Part shown: piece after piece, positions 17,611 to 26,489 of the stretch
Position numbering within the stretch: the first letter of the stretch is position 1
How the letters are laid out: every line of letters begins with the position of its first letter
NCBI GenBank assembly: GCA_947479475.1
Contig: CANJZW010000025.1
Location: forward strand, 1-54,117
Origin: Chthoniobacteraceae bacterium
GTDB taxonomy: Bacteria; Verrucomicrobiota; Verrucomicrobiia; Chthoniobacterales; Chthoniobacteraceae
Direction of reading: 5' to 3'
DNA: 54,117 nucleotides
Translations under genes and position numbers: made by a program
Notes under the pieces: model-generated
Told to the model about the DNA's origin: nothing
The model's input: only the letters and a program-made list of their open reading frames with translations
Databases searched by the model: none

Positions 17611-19845
17611 TTGCGAAGTTACTCCACCCTGCCCGTTTTATCCTCTCTAGGAGCGGTTCTCCTATCCTTAGGGCCTTGGGCAAACGCTGCGGACAAATGG
17701 CAGTTGGATGATGCGCCCCTGCGCTACAAGCTTGATCTTCTCCGCAAACCCACGCACGCCAGTGCGGGATACTTTGTTTCATTGCCTGATGGCGGCCTAC
17801 TGCGTGGAAACAAACCGGCAACAACCGTTCTAACCGAGGACGGCAAGGTTCTTCCGAGCTATCTGTTATGGCAAAACGCAGAAACCGGGTTTGCGCTTGT
17901 TTTTGCAAAGCCCGAAACGGACGTAAAATCCGTCTATGTGTATATCCAGCCGAGTGCGGTCGCGAGAGTGTGGAATCCAGCGACCGGCCTGACTCCGAGC
18001 ACTATTCTTTGCACCTTTCCTGGACGCGACAACATCGCTGCCTCGATGGCGCTGGCCAATTTCGGGCGCGTCGAGGCCGGCGTGCATTGGGTTGAGAACC
18101 CCGGCCACCCTTCAGCCGCTCTGAGTATCGGCGCAGACCTCACAGGGCGCCCGAAACCGGCGGCGTTTTATCAACTCTCGCACTTAGATGCGCCCGTCGC
18201 TGGAGAATATTGGATTGCACCGTTTATTCACACGGGCCAGGCAGAGGTACGGATCGACGGACAAAAAATTGAGCTAAAGGAAAAAAGCAAAAAATGGGGT
18301 GGCTCGGGTGCAGCTCTTAAACTTTCCAAAGGCTTGCACCGGGTTGAGATCCTGCAGACCGCCCCTGGCTCTGGGCCTTATTCGAGCGCCGGGGGCGGTC
18401 TCATGTACCTGACCTGGCGGACCCCCAATGAGAAGATTAAAAACTGGGAGGCACGCTCCATCAAAGCATCGGAGGTCCCTCGCTCTGGCGCCTGCAATCT
18501 GGCGGCCGTTGAATCCCGTGACGGTTCCCCCCTGGCAGCGACTAAAGTAACCCCGGGACTCATCTATTGGTTTGGAAACGAGGAGCCGCTGATCATTTTT
18601 GACTTCAATGCCCTCAACATGGGTTATCCAGCGGACTCAAAGGTGAGTTGGACTTTTCCCGACGGCGCTACCATTGAAGGCCCGCGTGTAAAATGGCTCG
18701 TTCCTGGGCTTCACGAGGGCAAGGTCAGGATGACTGTCAGATCCGGGCAATCCGTATCCTCGGCAATCGTTCCGTACTTCGGCTTCAGCGCACAAAAGAC
18801 GACCTTGGAAAGCGCCGCGCACCGTGATGCGTTCCGCGACACGCTTGCAGGGATGCTCGCTGTTTTCCCAAAAAACCCTGACCCCGTTGCGACTTGGGGC
18901 GACGCCTGGTGGAACAACATTTTCCGCACCGTCGAAGGCGGCGAGGGCGAAAACCTGCTCCGCCGGCTTTTCGCCAACCACTTCGATGCGATGCAAAAAC
19001 GCCTCGCACCCACTCAGATGTCTATTCTTGAGGATGTTTTTTTAGATGTCACACTCCGCGATCATCCCGAGGAAAACATTCAGTGGCTCAAAAGGTTCTT
19101 CCTCGGCACCGCCGACATAACACGCCAAAACGAACTTCGTTTCCGAGAAGGCGAGCTGCACATGTACTATCTCAACGACCGCAATAATGCGGAGAAGCTT
19201 TTCACCACGCTCTCTGCGGGCCGGAGTGAGGCCGCTGAAAGAGCCAAAATTCGCCTTGGGGATCTCGCTCTTCTAGCCGGTGATTTAAACAAGGCAACGA
19301 AGTTCTACGCCGATGTCCAAAACAGGGCGCGGACCGTGCGCAATACCGGCTCCGTTACCACCGGTGTTCTGGTATCCAAACAGCTGCTCGCCGGGGGCGC
19401 TAGTGGCTCTGCAATGCTTTCGCCAAAAGCGGTGCCCGACATGAAAGGGGGGGCCCTGCAAGAAGTGTCCTTATCAGAAAATGTCCGCACGCTGACTTCC
19501 GGAGGTTTTTTGCTCGAGGCGCGGCAGACGCTTGAGGCCTGGGAAACCGAGTTTCCCCTCAGCAAAATCAGTGGAGACTTAATTCTTCGTGAAGCCAGCC
19601 TCTACATAAAAATGAACGACTGGAAGCGAGCCAGACCCATGCTCGAAGCTTATTGCCGCGAGATTGATGCATCGAGTTACCTTCCAGATTCCGTAGCTGC
19701 CTTGATTCTTTGCGTTCAAGCCTCAAAGGCGGATCCAGCCTCCATCCGAGGTATTGTCGAAAAAGTCAGGGATCGCCTCAAATTTCATCCGATTGCCAGC
19801 CAGTTGGACAAGTTTCTTTTAACCGCGGCGCCCGCACCCAAATAG
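17611..19845 (+). CDS. Exported PKD-like/TPR-like protein
   Basis: This 744-residue protein begins at a TTG, the only start that keeps the signal peptide (cleavage near ANA-AD, about residue 26). The mature protein has beta-rich domains at about 30-330. A PKD-like domain follows (about 335-395) with VSWTFPDGATIEG and the closing pattern GKVRMTVRSGQSVSS. A helical C-terminal half (about 420-740) has TPR-like repeats (AKIRLGDLALLAGDLNKATKFYADV). It probably acts as an exported scaffold in the MoxR/VWA envelope machine. It follows the Cys5 peptide by 27 bp and precedes the next exported protein by 6 bp. No enzyme motif is visible. Confidence 0.7.
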   Translation: MRSYSTLPVLSSLGAVLLSLGPWANAADKWQLDDAPLRYKLDLLRKPTHASAGYFVSLPDGGLLRGNKPATTVLTEDGKVLPSYLLWQNAETGFALVFAKPETDVKSVYVYIQPSAVARVWNPATGLTPSTILCTFPGRDNIAASMALANFGRVEAGVHWVENPGHPSAALSIGADLTGRPKPAAFYQLSHLDAPVAGEYWIAPFIHTGQAEVRIDGQKIELKEKSKKWGGSGAALKLSKGLHRVEILQTAPGSGPYSSAGGGLMYLTWRTPNEKIKNWEARSIKASEVPRSGACNLAAVESRDGSPLAATKVTPGLIYWFGNEEPLIIFDFNALNMGYPADSKVSWTFPDGATIEGPRVKWLVPGLHEGKVRMTVRSGQSVSSAIVPYFGFSAQKTTLESAAHRDAFRDTLAGMLAVFPKNPDPVATWGDAWWNNIFRTVEGGEGENLLRRLFANHFDAMQKRLAPTQMSILEDVFLDVTLRDHPEENIQWLKRFFLGTADITRQNELRFREGELHMYYLNDRNNAEKLFTTLSAGRSEAAERAKIRLGDLALLAGDLNKATKFYADVQNRARTVRNTGSVTTGVLVSKQLLAGGASGSAMLSPKAVPDMKGGALQEVSLSENVRTLTSGGFLLEARQTLEAWETEFPLSKISGDLILREASLYIKMNDWKRARPMLEAYCREIDASSYLPDSVAALILCVQASKADPASIRGIVEKVRDRLKFHPIASQLDKFLLTAAPAPK

Positions 19846-19851
19846 CCGCTT

Positions 19852-20568
19852 ATGATCTCCCGAGTCCTTCTATTTCTTTTCAGTTTTGTAGGAATTGCAT
19901 TCGCGCAGAACCCTCCAGAGCGTACGAGGCTCTACAAAAAGCCTGATGCCGCTAACACGGGTGGACTTAAGGGCAAGATCGCCTCTCCTTCTCTTCCGAT
20001 TGAAGAAATCCTCGCGGTCTCAGCTGAGGACGTGGAGCAGGTATACGAGGGAGAAGTGGGTGGTGCGCAGCGCGACACTTTCCAATTCACTGGCCTTCCG
20101 GTTGGAAAATACGATCTTGTGGTGATTTTTGCCTCGGAGTTTTACGAGGGTCTGCTTCTTAGCCCTGAACCGAATACACTGACAGCCGAAGACTTGGTCA
20201 AAATTCATGGATCGCTCCAAAAGTCCGAACCGTTCTTCCCAAAAAAATTTATCCACCGCGTCGAGGGCGAAACTGGTCGGGGTCATGGCGCCCGCGCGCT
20301 CTGCACATACCTCCGGGACAAGGGGTCAGAACTATCACTCGAAAAGTTTGAAGGTAAGTCCTACCGCCCTGACTTTCGGCGAACCTTCAAACTGCTTTTG
20401 CTCAAAGATGTCGGTCCCGGCTGGCAAATCGTTCGTGCACGCGATCTTTATCCCGTTTGGATGAACCCGAAAAACGCATTGCCAGTACACAAGTACAGCC
20501 GCGCCCTCCATCAAGTGCGGGTGGCGGATCAAATCAAGGACGTCGGCGCCCTTCAGCTCTCCAGATAA
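19852..20568 (+). CDS. Exported protein of unknown function
   Basis: The 238-residue protein starts with a signal peptide (MISRVLLFLFSFVGIAFA, cleavage before QNPP). The first half has a GLPVGKYDLVVIF pattern like the beta-sandwich of carboxypeptidase-regulatory-like domains. The second half is mixed and ends with many basic residues. No family is recognised with confidence. It begins 6 bp after the PKD/TPR gene and is followed 29 bp later by the FHA-MoxR gene, so it belongs to the rightward operon. Confidence 0.6.
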   Translation: MISRVLLFLFSFVGIAFAQNPPERTRLYKKPDAANTGGLKGKIASPSLPIEEILAVSAEDVEQVYEGEVGGAQRDTFQFTGLPVGKYDLVVIFASEFYEGLLLSPEPNTLTAEDLVKIHGSLQKSEPFFPKKFIHRVEGETGRGHGARALCTYLRDKGSELSLEKFEGKSYRPDFRRTFKLLLLKDVGPGWQIVRARDLYPVWMNPKNALPVHKYSRALHQVRVADQIKDVGALQLSR

Positions 20569-20597
20569 AAAGGTTCTCCTAAAAACGTCCAGTTCCT

Positions 20598-21956
20598 ATG
20601 CCTGAAATCAAATTTATCTCCGGACCGATGGAAGGTCGGATTCTGGACCTCAGCGCTCAAAAATACACCATCGGCCGGAAACCAAACCGCGATCTTTTCT
20701 TCAATGACGAGTCCTGTTCCGGCGAACATGCCGAGCTACGCCTAGAAAACAACGCATGGAGCATTGTTGATCTCCAAAGCTCTAATGGCACTTGGCTCAA
20801 CCAAAAAAAAGTCTCCTCTGCGGTCCTCGCCTCAGGTGATTCCGTGAAGATTGGCGAATCGATTTTTGTTTATACCGGATTTGAAAAACGTGCAGAGGCA
20901 AATCCGAACGACCCACAATCTCCCCCTACAGCGAGCATTGACGAGCTTGCTCTTGTTGAAAAGATGCGCGCCCATGCCGACCGTATCCGCCAGGAAGTGG
21001 GCAAGGTTATCGTCGGACAGACAGAAGTTCTCGAGCAGATTCTGATGTGTATTCTCGCTGGCGGCCACGCATTACTCATCGGTCTCCCGGGCATGGCAAA
21101 GACGCTCACGGTGCGCACAATCGCTCAGGTGCTTAATTTGAAATTCAAACGCGTGCAGTTCACGCCGGACCTCATGCCTGGCGATATTATTGGCACCGAT
21201 GTGCTTGAGACTAACGCGGCCACAGGCGAAAAGGAGTTCCGCTTCATCCGGGGTCCAATCTTCTGCAACCTTCTACTGGCGGACGAAATCAACCGGACGC
21301 CGCCTAAAACGCAAGCCGCCTTGCTCGAAGCCATGCAGGAGAAAATGGTCACTGCAGGGAACACTTCCTACACTCTGGAAGAGCCTTTTTTCGTCCTAGC
21401 CACGCAGAATCCAATTGAACAGGAGGGAACCTATCCTCTTCCCGAAGCCCAGTTAGACCGCTTCATGTTCAATATCTGGGTGGACTATCCGCTCCCTCAC
21501 GAGGAAGAGGAAATCCTGCGCGCCACGACCGGCGGTGCGCGTATCGAGCCAAAGCCTGTGCTTTCGCAAGAGGAACTCCTCCAGCTTCAAGCAGTGGTCC
21601 GCAAAGTGCCCGTGTCCGATCATGTGATCAAATACGTGACGCGCTTGGTCGGAGCGACGCGTCGACAAAATGCGGATGCGCCCCAAGTCACCAAGTCCTA
21701 TGTCAGTACTGGAGCCGGGCCGCGGGCCGGTCAGTACCTCATTCTAGCGGCGAAAGCCATGGCCATTCTGGACGGCCGCATCCACGTGAGCTGTGCTGAT
21801 ATACGCCGTGCAGCACCGCCGGTTCTGCGCCACCGCATTCTCACTAATTTCGCCGCGGATTCTGAGGGACTCACGTCCTTGGACATCGTAAAAAAGCTTC
21901 TCGAAGAGGTCCCAGAACCCGGCGCCGAGGCCTACACAAACAAGCCAAAACGCTGA
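20598..21956 (+). CDS. FHA-MoxR fusion: AAA+ ATPase
   Basis: The 452-residue protein fuses an N-terminal forkhead-associated domain (about 1-95; GR at 26-27, S41xxH44 and NG at 63-64, the phosphothreonine-binding signature) to a MoxR-type AAA+ ATPase (about 120-440). The ATPase has Walker A GLPGMAKT at 162-169 and Walker B LLADEINR at 226-233, followed by the family's ATQNP element (around 270) and a C-terminal lid. MoxR ATPases remodel or activate client complexes together with VWA and DUF58 partners. The FHA fusion suggests recruitment or control by protein phosphorylation, though no Ser/Thr kinase lies in this window. It is the last gene of the rightward arm and should pair with the DUF58 and BatA-like proteins of the leftward arm. 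Confidence 0.9.
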   Translation: MPEIKFISGPMEGRILDLSAQKYTIGRKPNRDLFFNDESCSGEHAELRLENNAWSIVDLQSSNGTWLNQKKVSSAVLASGDSVKIGESIFVYTGFEKRAEANPNDPQSPPTASIDELALVEKMRAHADRIRQEVGKVIVGQTEVLEQILMCILAGGHALLIGLPGMAKTLTVRTIAQVLNLKFKRVQFTPDLMPGDIIGTDVLETNAATGEKEFRFIRGPIFCNLLLADEINRTPPKTQAALLEAMQEKMVTAGNTSYTLEEPFFVLATQNPIEQEGTYPLPEAQLDRFMFNIWVDYPLPHEEEEILRATTGGARIEPKPVLSQEELLQLQAVVRKVPVSDHVIKYVTRLVGATRRQNADAPQVTKSYVSTGAGPRAGQYLILAAKAMAILDGRIHVSCADIRRAAPPVLRHRILTNFAADSEGLTSLDIVKKLLEEVPEPGAEAYTNKPKR

Positions 21957-22010
21957 TATTAACAGCCAGTTTGAAGGCTTCCTTAAACCTGAGCCATCCC
22001 GGTTTTCCTG

Positions 22011-23573
22011 TTAAATTGTCTCGCGGTTTTTTGAAGGGTTTGTTCGTCCTCCATCGTCGAGCGGAAAGATAGGCCTCCGCACCTTGGAAAAGGGTAGGAA
22101 CCGTAGACGACTGGAGCAGGGACCTGGCGTTTCCACTTTGAGCATTCGGATTGCGATCGGTTCGTAGGCGCGGCGGTGCGCCACTGCGGCTTTCACTCCA
22201 AGGTAAGAAAAAGCTGCTGGCGCGAGGCCCTGGCTGGTCCACTGAGCTAAGTCCATGGGAGGAGTCGGGCGGGTGGTGAGCAAAATGGTTATTCCTTCGT
22301 GGCGCACAACAGCGCTCGGTCCCATTTCAAAAAAGTCACCGCTGACAGATGCAAGATGACTGTTTTTATCGGCCAATTCAAAGTGCCCGTCTGAGAGCGA
22401 GACCAATTCCACATCCAACTCCACCGGCCCTGCATCCATCCGACTGCCCCGGCCCCCCACGCTGATTCGGGCGCGCACGGGACCGCTACGTGGAGGGTGA
22501 CCGTTACTTAAAGCTTCAAGGTGGGCGACTGCGGCTGGATCTGCAATCGCAATGGCCGCGCTTTGGAGGTTGAGACTTAAAAAAACACGCAGTAACCCTG
22601 TGCCGTCACCTGGTGCCCCACCTCCAATGTTGTCGGAAGGTTCGGCAAATACAGTAAGGCCTGGAACCGGATTTTGCATTGCCCACGCCACTACGTCTTC
22701 AGCTGGCAAATCTACAACGTTGCCAACTTCACGATCCTCCCACGCCTTGAGCGAGATATCCTCAAGAATCTCGAGCGCCTCGGCCTGAGGGCCGGATGTA
22801 GTTACGGTGAAACTCACACCGGTATCTGGTGTGTCTGCGAAAGAGAAACCTGCAACCACATTAACGCACCAGATGTCTTCGTTCTCCTCCTCAAGAGATC
22901 GGGCGAGGGCGAGAAGAGAGTACATGGGCTCGTCTGCGGTGGCCGTCGCTGTGGGGGCCCAAAGAATTGAGGAGTGTGCCCAGAATGTTTTAGGAACCAC
23001 CCCCGTCTGAAGGCAACGCTCCAAAAGGGATGCCGCCCGAACGGCCGCCTCACGCGCGTCTGTATGGGGATTCTCGCGGTAGGCCACGAGGCAGTCAGAA
23101 CCACGTGCCATCGCTGCCGTAAAGTTGGCATGTAAGTCGAAAACACCGAAGACAGGAACTGTAGCAAAGCCCGGAAGCGCACGCAGCCGGTTGAGCAATT
23201 CGCCTTCGACGTCCTCAAGAGCATTGGTGACCATGGCGCCGTGCAGCACTAAAAAAACGGCGTCCACGCTATGTCCTTGCAACGACTCAATCGCACGGTT
23301 CAGCCCGATCCAAAAGAATTCAAAAACGGAGTCCTCGACTAGGCCTGAGGGCATGGCTCTCATGTCGAGAGCTGGGATCACGTGCCAACCGAACCCCTGA
23401 GCTGCAGCCAAAGCTCCGCCCATTGGCGAACTATCCCCCTGGCATCCTAGCATGGCGTCGCCTTCAAGCAGGCTGAAGGCGGATGGTCCGGTGGAGCCAT
23501 CGACAAAGGAGTGGGTTTCGTGAAAAAGGCCCGCAAAAAGGACCCGTTTGGGGGGTTTCAAAGATGCTGTCAT
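22011..23573 (-). CDS. M81-family (MlrC-like) metallopeptidase
   Basis: This is a protein of about 520 residues. The N-terminus (KRVLFAGLFHETHSFVDG) and the motifs FDLHANFT and YRENPHTDARE match the M81/MlrC family, which includes microcystinase C; the His and Asp in these motifs are the expected zinc ligands. Most members have unknown natural substrates, probably small cyclic or modified peptides. A TTG at 23588 could add five residues, but I prefer the ATG at 23573. The start lies 16 bp after the stop of the TPR-glycosyltransferase gene, so the two may be co-transcribed. It is convergent with the FHA-MoxR gene, with only 54 bp between. Confidence 0.8.
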   Translation of the reverse strand: MTASLKPPKRVLFAGLFHETHSFVDGSTGPSAFSLLEGDAMLGCQGDSSPMGGALAAAQGFGWHVIPALDMRAMPSGLVEDSVFEFFWIGLNRAIESLQGHSVDAVFLVLHGAMVTNALEDVEGELLNRLRALPGFATVPVFGVFDLHANFTAAMARGSDCLVAYRENPHTDAREAAVRAASLLERCLQTGVVPKTFWAHSSILWAPTATATADEPMYSLLALARSLEEENEDIWCVNVVAGFSFADTPDTGVSFTVTTSGPQAEALEILEDISLKAWEDREVGNVVDLPAEDVVAWAMQNPVPGLTVFAEPSDNIGGGAPGDGTGLLRVFLSLNLQSAAIAIADPAAVAHLEALSNGHPPRSGPVRARISVGGRGSRMDAGPVELDVELVSLSDGHFELADKNSHLASVSGDFFEMGPSAVVRHEGITILLTTRPTPPMDLAQWTSQGLAPAAFSYLGVKAAVAHRRAYEPIAIRMLKVETPGPCSSRLRFLPFSKVRRPIFPLDDGGRTNPSKNRETI

Positions 23574-23589
23574 AAACGGCGCACGCAAA

Positions 23590-25275
23590 TCATTGGACCG
23601 GCAATTCCTGCGAGGCAGATTTCAACGCACAAAATTCGATTAACGCCTCCACAACCTGCGGCATCAGCTCAGCCCATTCTTTGCGCCTGGGCTGCCTAAA
23701 GAGCCGGGCAGTGGGGTACCAAGGACTGTCGTTTCTTTTAAGCATCCATCGCCAGTCTGGCGCAAACGGTAATAATATCCATACTGGCTTCCCCATGGCA
23801 CCCGCGAGATGCGCCACCGCCGTGTCGACCGAAATCACCAGATCGACACCTGCGATCACGGCAGCCGTGTCGTCGAAATTGGTTAAATGCGGAGTTGGGT
23901 CACGAAAGTTAGTGCAGCGCCCCAACAGATTCTTTTCCTCTGCTGTAGATGCCCACTGTAGGTTTACGAATTCGCAGTGACAGGATTCCAAAAGCGGTTG
24001 GAAGAAGTCCAAGGCACAGGACCGATTTTGGTCGTTATCATGTTCTGGATTACCCCTCCAAACCAATGCAACCCGCGGTTGATTCGCAAAGGTCCAAAAC
24101 GGTCTCCATTTATCCAAAGCCATCAGGGAGGGTTTGATATAGGGAACACCTCTTGGGATCGCCTCAAGGGTTGTTCTGCATGCGAAGGGCAAGCTCAGAA
24201 AAGGGCAATGAAAATCAAAATGACCGACCTTCTCACCAAATTTCACAACCGACTCAACGCCATCCACTTGCTCTACGAGATTGACCAAGCAAGGGTGGAC
24301 TTCAACATGGACAGTGGCCCCCATCTTGGCGAGGATTCCTGCGTAACGAAGAAATTGCATGGTGTCCCCAAAGCCCTGGTCGGCGTGGAGAAGTATGACC
24401 TTTCCTGCGAGAGGTTCGCTTCCCCTCCAAAATAGCAGCGCCCCATGCCGAGCGGGAGTCTGGCCAACAAGAAGCCAGCGGTACTCGTATTTCAAGGCGC
24501 CCAGTAACAAATTCCCTCTCAAAAGATGAGCAAGGCCCTCGTTTAAATGCGCGAGGTGATAGCTTCTGTCTAACTGAATGGCCTTTTGATAAGCGGCAAT
24601 CGCTTCGTCCACTCTATTTTGTTCCTGCAAAAGGACGCCCATATTTGTCCAGTTGCCTGCATCAGCGCTCTGGATTTCGAGGGCTTTGCTGCAGGCTAAG
24701 ATTGCCAACTCAATCTCTCCCATACTTCTCCGCGCCACAGCAAGGTTCTTCCAACCAGCGACAAAATCAGGTTTTGAATCAACGCTTTTTTCAAAGAGCG
24801 CGATGCACTCGGGAAATCTTTTTTGTGCCAACAAACACAGTCCCATTCGGTTCGAAACATCCACACTCATCGCGTCATAAGAGAGGGCGCGCTGGAGGCA
24901 AGCGAACGACTCTTGAAGTTTTCCCAAGCGGAGCAGGGTGTAGCCTATTCCGCTCCATGCCATAGCCTCTTCAGGCGCCAACTCTAACGCTTTTAAAAAA
25001 CATTCATGGGCTTCTTTCGAACGCGCGCATCTCTCATAGGCTTCACCCAATGCGCAGAGCGAACGGACGTTTTTGGGATCCAATGCCAATGCCTTGGTGT
25101 GTAACTTTAAACTTTCGTGGCAGCGCCCCAGACCAGCGCTGGCCTCGCCAAAAGCAAAAAGTCTCTCCCACAAAGCTGGTACTTCCAACTCCTGTTCCCA
25201 CTGGACAACCGTTGCCTCCAATTGCCCGGATCTGATTAGGGCCGCCGCTTCCTCGAACGTGCCTCTATTGTTCAT
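23590..25275 (-). CDS. TPR protein with glycosyltransferase-9-like C-terminal domain
   Basis: The 561-residue protein starts with about eight TPR repeats (roughly 1-290; e.g. GNWTNMGVLLQEQNRVDEAI). The C-terminal part has features of glycosyltransferase family 9-like folds: HADQGFGDTMQFLRY, PRVALVWRGNPEHDNDQNR and VDLVISVDTAVAHLAGAMGKPVW. The last element is typical of heptosyltransferase-type enzymes. Similar TPR-GT fusions are common in environmental bacteria and are thought to modify proteins or glycans, with the TPR part binding the acceptor. Donor and acceptor are unknown. No signal peptide is seen. Confidence 0.78.
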   Translation of the reverse strand: MNNRGTFEEAAALIRSGQLEATVVQWEQELEVPALWERLFAFGEASAGLGRCHESLKLHTKALALDPKNVRSLCALGEAYERCARSKEAHECFLKALELAPEEAMAWSGIGYTLLRLGKLQESFACLQRALSYDAMSVDVSNRMGLCLLAQKRFPECIALFEKSVDSKPDFVAGWKNLAVARRSMGEIELAILACSKALEIQSADAGNWTNMGVLLQEQNRVDEAIAAYQKAIQLDRSYHLAHLNEGLAHLLRGNLLLGALKYEYRWLLVGQTPARHGALLFWRGSEPLAGKVILLHADQGFGDTMQFLRYAGILAKMGATVHVEVHPCLVNLVEQVDGVESVVKFGEKVGHFDFHCPFLSLPFACRTTLEAIPRGVPYIKPSLMALDKWRPFWTFANQPRVALVWRGNPEHDNDQNRSCALDFFQPLLESCHCEFVNLQWASTAEEKNLLGRCTNFRDPTPHLTNFDDTAAVIAGVDLVISVDTAVAHLAGAMGKPVWILLPFAPDWRWMLKRNDSPWYPTARLFRQPRRKEWAELMPQVVEALIEFCALKSASQELPVQ

Positions 25276-25332
25276 ACCTCAGTTCTAGTCGTGTCATTTG
25301 TCACGCCTTTGGCTTGTAGCGTTAAACCGCCC

Positions 25333-25731
25333 TCAGGGGCATTTCACCACCGACATACCGATGGGCATCAGTGAGGCAAGGGCGAGCTTGAGATGCTGCA
25401 CGGCAAATGGAATTCCAATGATGGTCACCGCGCAACCCATGGCCAGAACAAGGTGGGCGAGTGCCAGATGCCATCCCGCGAAGAGCAGCCACAGAATGTT
25501 GCCCACGGTGCCCAAGCAACCGGTTCCAAAATCCATCCGCCCGGTCACCAACTCTCTCGAAATCATTTGGCGTCCAAAGGGCCACAGTGAAAATGTTCCC
25601 AGCGTGAAACAGGCACGGCTCCAAGGGAGACCTACGATGCTGATGGCCATCAACACACCGACGAGATACCAATGTATCGCGTTTAATGCCCCTCCGCATA
25701 ACAACCAAAGGATGTTCAGCAGCGTTCTCAT
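25333..25731 (-). CDS. YccF-family inner membrane protein
   Basis: The 132-residue protein is strongly hydrophobic, with about four membrane segments arranged as two related halves: NILWLLCGGALNAIHWYLVG near the start, and NILWLLFAGWHLALAHLVLA in the middle. Each is followed by a VGLPWSRACF / IGIPFAVQHLK element. This is the duplicated YccF domain. Its function is not established. I chose the ATG at 25731 because the 15 residues before it are not family-like. Confidence 0.82.
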   Translation of the reverse strand: MRTLLNILWLLCGGALNAIHWYLVGVLMAISIVGLPWSRACFTLGTFSLWPFGRQMISRELVTGRMDFGTGCLGTVGNILWLLFAGWHLALAHLVLAMGCAVTIIGIPFAVQHLKLALASLMPIGMSVVKCP

Positions 25732-25845
25732 AGTCGCACGATATACTATACTATGACTGGTTGCATAGAGTATCAACCTGCTGGTTGCTTGGAGCGCTGG
25801 AGCGCGGGCTGCCCTTAGGAAAACCCCTGGAACGCGTGTCCTGAA

Positions 25846-26385
25846 TTAATCGATCCCAAGCTTTACGCGCCCGGCAGGCGAGATCCGGTCTGGTCCCCAA
25901 GGCGGATCCCAAACAAGATGGACATCCGCTTCGGCTACGCCTGGTAACGCCGAAATGCGCTGGCGCGCCTCCGCTGCGAGGGAAGGCCCCATCCCGCACC
26001 CAGGCGCGGTTAACGTCATTTCAACCGTGACTTTCCGCGCCTCTTCATTCCCCTCCACGAGGTCCGCTTTCAGGCTATAGATCAAACCAAGGTCTACAAT
26101 ATTGACTGGGATTTCAGGGTCGTAGACCTCGCGCAAAGAGCCCCACACCAGTTCCTCGCTGAAGGGTCCTTCGACGATGGTGGGCGACTGGGCAACTTCC
26201 AAACCCAAGGCATCGGCATCTTGAGAAGTGATTCGGTACAATCCCCCGGTGGAGGCATGCACAGTGTAGGCGCTACCCAGGGATTGGGTGATCGTGACCA
26301 CCGAACCTTCGGGCAGCATCACGACTTGACCGCTGGGAATTTGGGTAGCCTCGACGGCGCGTTTAAGTGGGATAAAGTCGTCCAT
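25846..26385 (-). CDS. sufT: SufT-like Fe-S cluster assembly factor (DUF59/MIP18 family)
   Basis: The 179-residue protein has an N-terminal region of about 75 residues with the LPEGSVVTITQSLGSAYTV pattern of the SufT family. A DUF59 domain follows (about 80-165; VYDPEIPVNIVDLGLIY, and TAPGCGMGP with the conserved cysteine). SufT helps mature iron-sulfur proteins. No other suf genes are in the window, which is common outside classical suf operons. The gene is flanked by short gaps with no obvious partner. Confidence 0.83.
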   Translation of the reverse strand: MDDFIPLKRAVEATQIPSGQVVMLPEGSVVTITQSLGSAYTVHASTGGLYRITSQDADALGLEVAQSPTIVEGPFSEELVWGSLREVYDPEIPVNIVDLGLIYSLKADLVEGNEEARKVTVEMTLTAPGCGMGPSLAAEARQRISALPGVAEADVHLVWDPPWGPDRISPAGRVKLGID

Positions 26386-26489
26386 AAAAAGTTCTGACCA
26401 AAAGAAGACAGTATCATTGTTTCAAGCGGGGCAGTGAAGCCAGCATGAAGCGCGATCAAATCCCGCCGAGCATTCTTCACCCGATTGGC

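Noticed and set aside
22011..23573. M81 protein as part of the RiPP cluster (as a peptidase for the product)
   Set aside because: It is on the opposite strand to the FHA-MoxR gene, convergent, and more closely linked to the TPR-glycosyltransferase gene. The link would be speculation.
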